From NCBI GenBank assembly GCA_023390635.1, contig JAEWCM010000051.1, forward strand, positions 1 through 5,082: a DNA stretch of 5,082 nucleotides, given 5' to 3'. Positions 1 to 5,082 of this stretch are shown one piece after another. The stretch is from Bacillota bacterium (GTDB taxonomy: Bacteria > Bacillota > Desulfitobacteriia > Desulfitobacteriales > Desulfitobacteriaceae). Under the pieces are notes generated by a model that saw only the letters and a list, made by a program, of their open reading frames with translations, had not been told where the DNA came from and did not search any database. Made by a program: the position numbers and the translations under genes. Every line of letters begins with the position of its first letter. Positions within the stretch are counted from its first letter, which is position 1.

Positions 1-989
1 GAACAGGACTTTCGGCGCTATTGCGCGGTCTGAAGGAATATACGGGCAATCTGACTGCTATTGTGACGGTAGCCGATGACGGAGGTAGTTCAGGCAAACT
101 GCGGGATGAATTAGGGGTTCTGCCTCCCGGTGATGTGCGAAACTGCCTGGTGGCGTTGGCCGAACGGGAAAACGTCATGGAAAAGCTTTTTTCCTATCGT
201 TTTGAAAGTGGGACCTTGGCTGGACATAGTGTGGGGAATCTTTTACTGGCCGGACTGGAAAATACCTATGGAGATTTTCAGAAAAGCATTGAACAGGTAG
301 GGAAGATTTTTGCGCTATGTGGCAATGTCTATCCTTCCACACTGAATCAAGTAGTATTATCTGCCAGAATGAACGACGGCAGAGTGATTCGCGGAGAGAC
401 AAAGGTGCGGATGACGGAAGGACAAATCAACCGGGTGTTTATTGAGCCGGAAGATTGCCAACCAGTGCCTGGAGCGATTAATGCTTTGGAGGAAGCCGAT
501 TTAATCGTGCTGGGTCCGGGGTCTCTGTATACCAGCGTGTTGCCTAATTTACTGGTTAAAGGATTGAGGGAAAAGATTCATTCCGTTTCTGCTCCTTGCG
601 TATATGTTTGTAATGTAATGACCGAGCCGGGGGAAACCGATCACTACAGTGTGGCCGATCATCTGCAGGCGATTGAGGATCATGCCGGGTCAGGTTTTGT
701 CGATGCGGTTCTCGCTAACAGCGGAGATATTCCGCCGCAATTACTAGCACGTTATGCAGCGGAAGGAAGGAAACCAGTGCAACGTGACCCTTGGAAGGTG
801 GAGGCCTTAGGGGTTAAATACTTCGAAACTAATTTAATTCAGGAATCAGACATGGTACGTCATGATTCCAAGAAACTGGCATGCGAACTCATTCGTTTTC
901 TGTTCCGTCTTAATCCGGGAGGAAAAAAAATCACGGCAGTGGATGCTTATCTATTGATTAAAAAGTTGCGCAATGCCAAAGAGTGCTGA
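1..989 (+). CDS. yvcK: YvcK/CofD-like family protein (gluconeogenesis factor), 5' end missing
   Basis: This is the last 328 codons of a gene whose start lies before the window; the frame is open from base 3 to the TGA at 987-989. The TTG at 21 is an internal leucine codon, because the residues before it (TGLSAL) already match the end of the family's N-terminal GGGTGL nucleotide-binding loop. Counting the first visible Thr as 1, hallmarks are DDGGSSGKLRDE (25-36), PPGDVRNCL (41-49), GHSVGNLLL (74-82), GPGSLYTSVLPNLL (171-184), NVMTEPGETDHYS (204-216) and ANSGDIPP (238-245). The family has a CofD-like Rossmann fold. In Bacillus subtilis YvcK binds UDP-sugars and is needed for growth on gluconeogenic carbon sources and for normal cell-wall synthesis. 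Its enzymatic activity, if any, is not established. About ten residues are missing if it is the short form; some clostridial forms have an extra N-terminal membrane segment that cannot be seen here. whiA follows after 38 bases, a typical Firmicute pairing, usually preceded by rapZ. Confidence 0.95.
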   Translation, partial: TGLSALLRGLKEYTGNLTAIVTVADDGGSSGKLRDELGVLPPGDVRNCLVALAERENVMEKLFSYRFESGTLAGHSVGNLLLAGLENTYGDFQKSIEQVGKIFALCGNVYPSTLNQVVLSARMNDGRVIRGETKVRMTEGQINRVFIEPEDCQPVPGAINALEEADLIVLGPGSLYTSVLPNLLVKGLREKIHSVSAPCVYVCNVMTEPGETDHYSVADHLQAIEDHAGSGFVDAVLANSGDIPPQLLARYAAEGRKPVQRDPWKVEALGVKYFETNLIQESDMVRHDSKKLACELIRFLFRLNPGGKKITAVDAYLLIKKLRNAKEC

Positions 990-1027
990 ACAGGAGAGCA
1001 GGAACAGAGTAAAGGGAGGGCTGAGCC

Positions 1028-1975
1028 ATGTCGTTTAGTGCATTAACCAAGGAAGAAATGGCACGAATGCCTGAAGGAAAAGAATGCTGTGCTTTAGCTG
1101 AACTAGCGGCTTTGGTGCGGATGGACGGTACTTTGCATATTGGCGCTGGTCAGCAATATACTTTGTCAGTTGTTTCTGAAAGTGCTCCGGTAGCCAGGCG
1201 TATTTACCGCTTGGTCAAAGATATATTGAAGCGCCCAGTAGATATTGTTGTCAGGCGCAAACTCCGTCTGCGCAAAAATAACTCCTACATGGTAGTGATC
1301 TATCTTAAAGGAACAGAAGATCTGCGGACGTTGGGTATATTTAATGAGGCAGGGGACGTTCAGCCTGGAATTGCACCTGACCTGATTCTGCGCCGTTGCG
1401 ATAAAAAGGCTTATTTAAGGGGAGCTTTTCTGGCCGGAGGGTCAATTAACAATCCGGAGGGAACCTATCATCTGGAGATTATCTCCAATGATTTGCGCCA
1501 TGCTCAAGATTTGTGTGATTTGCTCAACCGTTTTGATTTGGGAGCGAAAATGAGCAGGCGCAAAAACTGGCATGTCGTATATTTAAAGGAGAGCGAGCAT
1601 ATTGTACAGTTTTTGGCCCTGGTAGGGGCGCATAAGGCTCTTCTGGAGTTCGAAAATGTCCGGGTGATGAAGGATATGCGCAACCAGGTCAACCGTCTGG
1701 TGAACTGTGAGACAGCTAATCTGAATAAGACTGTCGATGCAGCTGTACGCCAGAAAGAGAATATTGAATTGGTCAAGAATACCATCGGTTTGCAGAATCT
1801 ACCCCCCACATTACAGGAGATGGCAGAGTTACGTCTTAAATATCCTGATGCCACATTGAAGGAATTGGGCGAAATGCTGATCCCCAAGGTAGGGAAATCA
1901 GGCGTCAACCATCGGATGCGTAAGATTGAAGAGGTGGCGGAGAAGATTAGGGATGAAAAAGAAAAAATAGAATGA
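1028..1975 (+). CDS. whiA: Sporulation/cell-division regulator WhiA
   Basis: This is a complete 315-residue protein, the usual WhiA length. The ATG at 1028 is preceded by GGGAGGG at 1014-1020 with seven bases between, and the N-terminus MSFSALTKEEMARM matches the family's usual MSFS..(V/T)KEE opening. WhiA has an N-terminal degenerate LAGLIDADG homing-endonuclease-like fold without nuclease activity and a C-terminal helix-turn-helix. Visible signatures are RGAFLAGGSINNPEGTYHLEI (131-151, split here as RGAFLAGGSI and NNPEGTYHLEI), the linker R-NQVNRLVNCETANLNKT (219-235), and the DNA-binding stretch LKELGEMLIPKVGKSGVNHR (277-296). In Streptomyces WhiA is a transcription factor for sporulation septation; in B. 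subtilis it binds DNA and affects cell division and chromosome segregation, with a less clear regulatory role. It lies 38 bases after yvcK with no terminator between them, so the two are probably co-transcribed. No truncation or odd residue is seen. Confidence 0.96.
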   Translation: MSFSALTKEEMARMPEGKECCALAELAALVRMDGTLHIGAGQQYTLSVVSESAPVARRIYRLVKDILKRPVDIVVRRKLRLRKNNSYMVVIYLKGTEDLRTLGIFNEAGDVQPGIAPDLILRRCDKKAYLRGAFLAGGSINNPEGTYHLEIISNDLRHAQDLCDLLNRFDLGAKMSRRKNWHVVYLKESEHIVQFLALVGAHKALLEFENVRVMKDMRNQVNRLVNCETANLNKTVDAAVRQKENIELVKNTIGLQNLPPTLQEMAELRLKYPDATLKELGEMLIPKVGKSGVNHRMRKIEEVAEKIRDEKEKIE

Positions 1976-2039
1976 TTGGAAAAAATAAGCCGTCGCAAAG
2001 GTAGAAATTAAGACGGAGTCAGACAGATATATTGTCACG

Positions 2040-2088
2040 AGCCTTTCTGTTGATTGATTCAATAGAGAGTTTGTGGCTTTTATTTTTT
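2040..2088 (+). terminator. Probable intrinsic terminator after whiA
   Basis: An 11-bp stem (2043-2053 with 2059-2069, including two G-U pairs) closes a 5-base TTGAT loop. An outer AGC/GCT pairing (2040-2042 with 2076-2078) can form across a 6-base one-sided bulge. It is followed by a T-rich run, TTTTATTTTTT at 2078-2088. It lies 65 bases past the whiA stop and would end the yvcK-whiA transcript. The stem is A+T-rich and the T-run is not directly against the main stem, so strength is uncertain. Confidence 0.5.
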
Positions 2089-2127
2089 GAGGTTTAATCT
2101 ATCGATATTTAATAGTCAGTGACCAAT

Positions 2128-2137
2128 TGTTTAAACA
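2128..2137. promoter_or_regulatory. Palindrome TGTTTAAACA upstream of glpK (candidate operator)
   Basis: This is a perfect 10-bp palindrome, TGTTTAAACA. Its half-site TGTT/AACA is shared with the 12-bp palindrome at 2169-2180, and the two centres are 42 bp apart, close to four helical turns. The placement fits an upstream auxiliary operator for glpK, but no regulator is encoded in the window and short A+T-rich palindromes can arise by chance. Confidence 0.3.
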
Positions 2138-2154
2138 CTAAAGGATTTGAAATG

Positions 2155-2184
2155 TTTATGTAGAACTCTCTGTTAACAGATAAT
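2155..2184 (+). promoter_or_regulatory. Weak candidate sigma-A promoter for glpK
   Basis: The best -10 box in the leader is GATAAT at 2179-2184 (five of six consensus bases). Eighteen bases upstream lies TTTATG at 2155-2160, a poor -35 box (three of six). Transcription would begin near 2191, giving a leader of about 60 bases. An alternative pairs TTGAAA (2147-2152, five of six) with TGTTAA (2171-2176, three of six) over 18 bases. In both readings the 2169-2180 palindrome overlaps the -10 region. A weak core promoter would be consistent with dependence on an activator, but that is inference. Confidence 0.3.
2169..2180. promoter_or_regulatory. Perfect 12-bp palindrome TCTGTTAACAGA (candidate glpK operator)
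   Basis: TCTGTTAACAGA is its own reverse complement over all 12 bases. It overlaps the likely -10 region of glpK and sits 71 bases before the glpK ATG, where a bound repressor would block RNA polymerase. It shares the TGTT...AACA half-sites with the palindrome at 2128-2137. It does not match the catabolite-response (cre) consensus, and there is no U-run following it as expected for a GlpP-type antiterminator target. Which protein binds it, if any, is unknown. Confidence 0.38.
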
Positions 2185-2240
2185 TCACTCAATGAAGGGT
2201 GAGGGGATTTGCATATCTCAGGACACCAATCGGGTGACAT

Positions 2241-2248
2241 GGGGTGAT
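2241..2248 (+). promoter_or_regulatory. Ribosome binding site that fixes the glpK start
   Basis: GGGGTGAT at 2241-2248 matches the GGTGAT end of the Shine-Dalgarno consensus AAGGAGGTGATC and stands directly before the ATG at 2252. The in-frame upstream ATG at 2192 has no purine-rich site before it (TAATTCACTCA), and the 20 residues it would add have no counterpart in glycerol kinases. The start at 2252 is therefore preferred. Confidence 0.8.
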
Positions 2249-2251
2249 AAG

Positions 2252-3745
2252 ATGGCTCAGTATGTTTTAGCGCTCGATCAAGGAACAACGAGTTCACGAG
2301 CTGTTCTCATTGACCAGGAAAGCAGAATTGTAGGAATCGCCCAGAAAGAAATTACCCAATATTATCCTCAACCCGGATGGGTGGAACATGACGGGGAAGA
2401 AATCTGGAATTCCCAGTATAACGTGATTGAAGAACTTTTGACCAAGGTGAGATTATCCTTACGGGACGTGAAAGCTATTGGAGTAACTAACCAACGGGAA
2501 ACCACGTTGGTTTGGGATCGGAAGACGGGACATCCGGTTTGCCCGGCAATTGTGTGGCAATGCCGCCGAACGACGGAGATCGTAGAGGAATTAAGAGGGA
2601 AAGGTCTGAATCAATGGTTCAGGGATAAAACAGGGCTTGTTCTAGATGCATACTTTTCAGGAACAAAGTTAAAATGGATTTTGGACCATGTTCCGGGAGT
2701 ACGAAGTAGGGCCGAGCGGGGAGAGCTTTTATTTGGAACGGTAGACACATGGCTGATTTGGAAGCTGACGGGGGGAAAGGTGCACGCTACCGATTATTCC
2801 AATGCATCCCGCACCATGCTTTTTAATATTCATGATTTAACGTGGGATCAGGATATTTTACAGGAATTGAATATCCCGCCGTGCATGCTGCCTGAGGTGA
2901 GGCCTTCCAGTGGGATTTTGGGCCAGGCCTCTGTAGGAGTATTCGAACATGCCTCTATTCCCATTGGCGGTGTAGCTGGTGATCAACAGGCTGCCCTCTT
3001 TGGACAGATGTGCTTTAAACCTGGAATGGCAAAAAATACTTATGGGACAGGCTGCTTTTTGTTGATGAATATCGGAAAAAAGCCGGCCAGATCTGAACAG
3101 GGGCTCCTGACGACTATTGCGTGGGGCTGGGAAGACCATGTAGAGTATGCATTGGAAGGGAGTGTGTTTAGTGCAGGAGCTGCTGTTCAGTGGCTGCGGG
3201 ACGAAATGGAGCTGATCAAAAATGCGGCGGAGTCGGAGAAATATGCCCTTCAAGTCCCTGATAATGGAGGGGTTTACTTGGTACCGGCTTTTGTCGGTTT
3301 AGGAGCTCCCTATTGGGATATGAGAGCCAGAGGAGGGATTTTTGGACTGACCAGAGGAAGCCAAAAAGCCCATGTGATTCGAGCGGCCTTGGAATCGTTG
3401 GCTTATCAAACGAAAGATGTTCTTACCGCGATGGAAAAGGATGGGCAAATTGAGCTGCAAACTTTGAAAATTGACGGAGGCGCAGCGGCCAATAATTTCC
3501 TTACCCAGTTCCAGGCAGATATATTGGATGTATCAGTAGAGCGGGCTCAAATTTTGGAGAGCACTGTTTTAGGCGTAGCTTATCTGGCAGGTCTGGCGGT
3601 GGGGTTATGGAAGGACAAAGAACAGCTCGCCAGCTTTTATAAACTGGATCAGGTTTTCCGTCCTGCGATGAGTGCTGAAGAGAGGGCACATTTGTATCAA
3701 AGTTGGCAAAAAGCCGTGGGAAGATGCAGGGACTGGGAAGACTAA
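2252..3745 (+). CDS. glpK: Glycerol kinase
   Basis: A 497-residue FGGY-family sugar kinase of normal glycerol kinase length. It phosphorylates glycerol with ATP to sn-glycerol 3-phosphate in the cytoplasm, trapping glycerol and feeding lipid synthesis and lower glycolysis. The ATP-loop motif DQGTTSSR is at 9-16. Residues equivalent to the E. coli glycerol contacts are all present: R82-E83 in NQRETT, W102, Y134, D244-Q245 in GVAGDQQAALFGQ, and F269 after TYGTG. FGGY signatures lie at YFSGTKLKWILDH (134-146) and GGAAANNFLTQFQADIL (409-425). The position phosphorylated by HPr in Enterococcus and Bacillus enzymes (His232/His230) is Val230 here; a histidine occurs three residues later (H233). The fructose-1,6-bisphosphate loop of the E. 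coli enzyme (GGKGGTR) is also absent. No glpF, glpD or glpP gene is adjacent. The gene appears to be its own transcription unit, with terminators on either side. Confidence 0.98.
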   Translation: MAQYVLALDQGTTSSRAVLIDQESRIVGIAQKEITQYYPQPGWVEHDGEEIWNSQYNVIEELLTKVRLSLRDVKAIGVTNQRETTLVWDRKTGHPVCPAIVWQCRRTTEIVEELRGKGLNQWFRDKTGLVLDAYFSGTKLKWILDHVPGVRSRAERGELLFGTVDTWLIWKLTGGKVHATDYSNASRTMLFNIHDLTWDQDILQELNIPPCMLPEVRPSSGILGQASVGVFEHASIPIGGVAGDQQAALFGQMCFKPGMAKNTYGTGCFLLMNIGKKPARSEQGLLTTIAWGWEDHVEYALEGSVFSAGAAVQWLRDEMELIKNAAESEKYALQVPDNGGVYLVPAFVGLGAPYWDMRARGGIFGLTRGSQKAHVIRAALESLAYQTKDVLTAMEKDGQIELQTLKIDGGAAANNFLTQFQADILDVSVERAQILESTVLGVAYLAGLAVGLWKDKEQLASFYKLDQVFRPAMSAEERAHLYQSWQKAVGRCRDWED

Positions 3746-3763
3746 GAAAAGTTGTAATCAACA

Positions 3764-3799
3764 CAAAAAGGGTCCCCTTTTTCAAGGTAACCCTTTTTG
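3764..3799. terminator. Strong two-way intrinsic terminator after glpK
   Basis: A perfect 10-bp stem, CAAAAAGGGT at 3764-3773 with ACCCTTTTTG at 3790-3799, encloses a second 4-bp stem, CCTT at 3776-3779 with AAGG at 3784-3787. The T-run 3794-3798 serves the + strand, 19 bases after the glpK stop. The A-run 3765-3769 becomes the U-run on the minus strand. Read on the minus strand the inner loop is a stable GAAA tetraloop and one of the two internal mismatches becomes a U-G pair, so the hairpin folds better in that direction. It can end transcription both ways. Confidence 0.85.
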
Positions 3800-3840
3800 G
3801 CTCGGATACGCAATTTAATGCGTGTCTCGATGTCAGCTCA
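3765..3840 (-). ncRNA. Candidate small/antisense RNA convergent with glpK
   Basis: A near-consensus minus-strand promoter (-35 at 3870-3875, -10 at 3847-3852) predicts a start near 3840, and the two-way terminator would end the transcript near 3765, giving about 76 nt. No ATG occurs on the minus strand in this stretch, so a non-coding product is likelier than a peptide. The 5' half can form a short hairpin (ACGCA with TGCGT, within 3805-3826) and the 3' half is the terminator hairpin. It would be fully complementary to the 3' untranslated end of the glpK message. I recognise no known RNA family. The call rests only on promoter, terminator and spacing. Confidence 0.33.
3805..3826 (+). other. 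Short hairpin just after the glpK terminator
   Basis: GATACGCA (3805-3812) pairs with TGCGTGTC (3819-3826) around a 6-base ATTTAA loop; one pair is U-G as + strand RNA and becomes an A-C mismatch on the minus strand, so the fold is better on the + strand. No T-run follows, so it is not a terminator in itself. It may protect the 3' end of read-through RNA or form part of the candidate minus-strand RNA. Role unknown. Confidence 0.35.
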
Positions 3841-3846
3841 CTAGCA

Positions 3847-3875
3847 ATGATAAGGCAAAGATAGGTTGCTGTCAA
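3847..3875 (-). promoter_or_regulatory. Near-consensus sigma-A promoter on the minus strand
   Basis: Read on the minus strand, TTGACA (complement of 3870-3875, six of six) is followed after exactly 17 bases by TATCAT (complement of 3847-3852, five of six). This is the best promoter-like match I found in either intergenic region. It points back toward glpK, with a start near 3840. A 6-bp inverted repeat, AGATAG at 3859-3864 and CTATCT at 3882-3887, flanks the -35 box and might be a regulator site. Activity is unproven. Confidence 0.5.
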
Positions 3876-4051
3876 TGGTCTCTATCTACAAATTATTTCC
3901 AGAGGACTTTATCGACAAATGGAGAATAAATAGGATTGCTTCTTTTAAATTTTATTTTTAATGAATTGGAAAAACAGAGTAAAAAATACCTCAGCCGGAA
4001 TACTAAGGAAAATGTATGATTTGAAGTGTTGGAAAGGGGAACGATAGTTTC
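3876..4051 (+). other. A+T-rich leader region upstream of pgk
   Basis: With 3746-3875 this completes the 306-base spacer between glpK and pgk. It holds no credible gene. A very A+T-rich tract runs from about 3941 to 3988. The best -10-like box is TATGAT at 4015-4020 (five of six), but the expected -35 position (around 3992-3997, CAGCCG) does not match; an upstream A+T-rich UP-like tract might compensate. Other boxes (TCGACA at 3912-3917, TTGCTT at 3936-3941) lack good partners at 16-18 bases. The pgk ribosome binding site AAGGGGA is at 4034-4040, 11 bases before the ATG, a slightly long spacing. Confidence 0.4.
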
Positions 4052-5082
4052 ATGAGAAAAAGAACTGTCAAAGACGTTGCGGTGCAAGGCAGAAAAGTTT
4101 TGGTGCGGGTGGACTTTAATGTGCCGGTCAATGATAATGGACAGATCACAGATGATACAAGAATAAAGGCAGCCTTACCTACCATTAAGTACTTACAGGA
4201 TGCAGGGGCCCGGATTATTTTAGTTTCTCACTTCGGTAGGCCAAAAGGACAGGTCAATCTGAAGTATTCTTTAGCACCAGTAGCCGCTCATTTAAGGGAG
4301 CTGATCGGTGCCACTGTTTTCTTTGCCAAGGATTGTATTGGAGAAGAAGTAAAAAAGCAAGTAAATGGTTTACAGAACGGGGACATTCTTTTATTGGAGA
4401 ATGTTCGTTTTCATGCTGAGGAAGAGAAAAATGACCCTGAGTTTGCGGCAGAGTTAGCCTCATTGGGAGAAATTTTCGTCAACGACGCTTTTGGAGCAGC
4501 TCATCGAGCCCATGCCTCTACAGAAGGAGTAGGTCATTATATTCCTGGAGTAGCGGGCTTACTAATGGAAAAGGAAATTTCTATCATGGGAAAAACATTG
4601 GACAATCCGGTAAGACCTTTTGTGGCAATTATCGGAGGGGCCAAGGTCAGTGATAAAATCAGCGTGATTGAAAATCTATTAAAAAAAGTTGATGTTTTAA
4701 TTATTGGTGGAGGAATGGCCAATACTTTCCTGAAAGCTCAGGGGTATGAGACGGGAAAATCTTTGGTGGAAGAAGATAAGGTGGATCTTGCTAAAAGCCT
4801 GGTGGAAATGTGTAAAACCAGAGAAGTAAAGCTGGGGTTGCCTGTGGATGGGGTCATGGCGAAAGAATTTAAAGCCGATGCTCCTTTTCATTTAAAACCG
4901 GTTGAGGAGATTGGAGCCGACGAAATGATGCTGGATATTGGACCAGCCAGTATTGCTAATTTTGCAGCTCTTATTTCAGAAGCTCATACTGTGATTTGGA
5001 ACGGACCAATGGGGGTTTTTGAGATGGATAATTTCTCTAAAGGGACAACCCAGGTTGCTCAAGCTGTTGCGGAGTGCAGAGG
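4052..5082 (+). CDS. pgk: Phosphoglycerate kinase, 3' end missing
   Basis: The frame is open from the ATG at 4052 to the window edge: 343 full codons of an enzyme normally near 395 residues, so about 87 percent is present. It catalyses the reversible transfer of phosphate between 1,3-bisphosphoglycerate and ADP, giving 3-phosphoglycerate and ATP, in cytoplasmic glycolysis and gluconeogenesis. Visible signatures are VRVDFNVP (18-25), DDTRIKAALPTI (34-45), SHFGRPKG (59-66), LLLENVRF (113-120), NDAFGAAHRAHAST (144-157), GGAKVSDK (195-202), GGGMANTF (219-226), DIGP (295-298) and WNGPMGVFE (316-324). Basic residues for substrate binding (R37, H60, R63, R119, R152) and the nucleotide-side lysines K198 and K202 are in place. 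The start matches the family's short N-terminus. In many Firmicutes pgk follows gapA in one operon; here glpK and a terminator precede it, so pgk probably has its own promoter. Genes such as tpiA may follow beyond the edge. Confidence 0.97.
   Translation, partial: MRKRTVKDVAVQGRKVLVRVDFNVPVNDNGQITDDTRIKAALPTIKYLQDAGARIILVSHFGRPKGQVNLKYSLAPVAAHLRELIGATVFFAKDCIGEEVKKQVNGLQNGDILLLENVRFHAEEEKNDPEFAAELASLGEIFVNDAFGAAHRAHASTEGVGHYIPGVAGLLMEKEISIMGKTLDNPVRPFVAIIGGAKVSDKISVIENLLKKVDVLIIGGGMANTFLKAQGYETGKSLVEEDKVDLAKSLVEMCKTREVKLGLPVDGVMAKEFKADAPFHLKPVEEIGADEMMLDIGPASIANFAALISEAHTVIWNGPMGVFEMDNFSKGTTQVAQAVAECR

Noticed and set aside
1504..1998. Long open frame on the minus strand across whiA
   Set aside because: It lies opposite a clearly conserved gene, has no recognisable domain, and its composition (many Ser, Arg, Phe) is typical of an antisense shadow.
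1990..2016. CCGTC/GACGG inverted repeat just after whiA
   Set aside because: Only 5 bp with a 17-base loop and no T-run after it; weaker than the hairpin at 2043-2069.
2192..2251. A 20-residue N-terminal extension of glycerol kinase from the upstream in-frame ATG
   Set aside because: There is no ribosome binding site before 2192, the extra residues have no family counterpart, and a good site precedes the ATG at 2252, giving the normal 497-residue enzyme.
2089..2251. Catabolite-response (cre) element or GlpP antiterminator leader before glpK
   Set aside because: No stretch matches the cre consensus and neither palindrome is followed by a U-run as an antiterminator-controlled leader would need.
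3501..3875. Minus-strand open frame overlapping the glpK end and the predicted minus-strand transcript
   Set aside because: Its ATG lies at about 3873-3875, inside the -35 box and upstream of the predicted start near 3840, so that promoter could not express it; it also runs through the terminator hairpin and antisense to glpK, with no known motif.
3799..4051. Riboswitch or T-box leader before pgk
   Set aside because: The T-box core (AGGGTGGAACCGCG-like) and other aptamer cores I know are absent, and no terminator stands between this spacer and pgk.

Overview
The window reads as a chromosomal core-metabolism region of a Gram-positive Firmicute, most likely a member of the Clostridia with moderate G+C. 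The evidence is the yvcK-whiA gene pair, strong G-rich ribosome binding sites, A+T-rich spacers, and proteins whose residues match Firmicute families. I cannot name a genus from the sequence alone. All four protein genes lie on the + strand and are well conserved. There is no sign of a mobile element, CRISPR array, tRNA or rRNA.

Layout: positions 1-989 hold the 3' part of yvcK (CofD-like protein, often called a gluconeogenesis factor). Then, 38 bases on, comes whiA (1028-1975), almost certainly in the same operon. A spacer of about 276 bases follows (1976-2251). It holds a probable terminator for the yvcK-whiA unit, two perfect palindromes 42 bp apart centre to centre, a weak promoter candidate and the ribosome binding site of glpK. 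The glycerol kinase gene glpK (2252-3745) stands alone, without glpF or glpD beside it, and ends at a strong two-way hairpin terminator (3764-3799). A second spacer (3746-4051) separates it from pgk (4052 to the window edge), which encodes phosphoglycerate kinase and is cut off after about 343 codons.

Themes: yvcK (growth on gluconeogenic carbon and cell-wall homeostasis), glpK (entry of glycerol into central metabolism) and pgk (lower glycolysis/gluconeogenesis) all concern three-carbon metabolism. The terminators and separate leaders nevertheless suggest three transcription units rather than one operon.

The window is mostly ordinary. The least expected items are: (1) a near-consensus minus-strand promoter (TTGACA, 17 bases, TATCAT) pointing into the glpK terminator, whose hairpin folds better on the minus strand, which together could define a roughly 76-nt antisense/small RNA; (2) a GlpK lacking the histidine that HPr phosphorylates in many Firmicute enzymes; (3) a palindrome pair upstream of glpK placed like operators; and (4) glpK lying between whiA and pgk, where cggR and gapA are often found. 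No new multi-gene system is visible.
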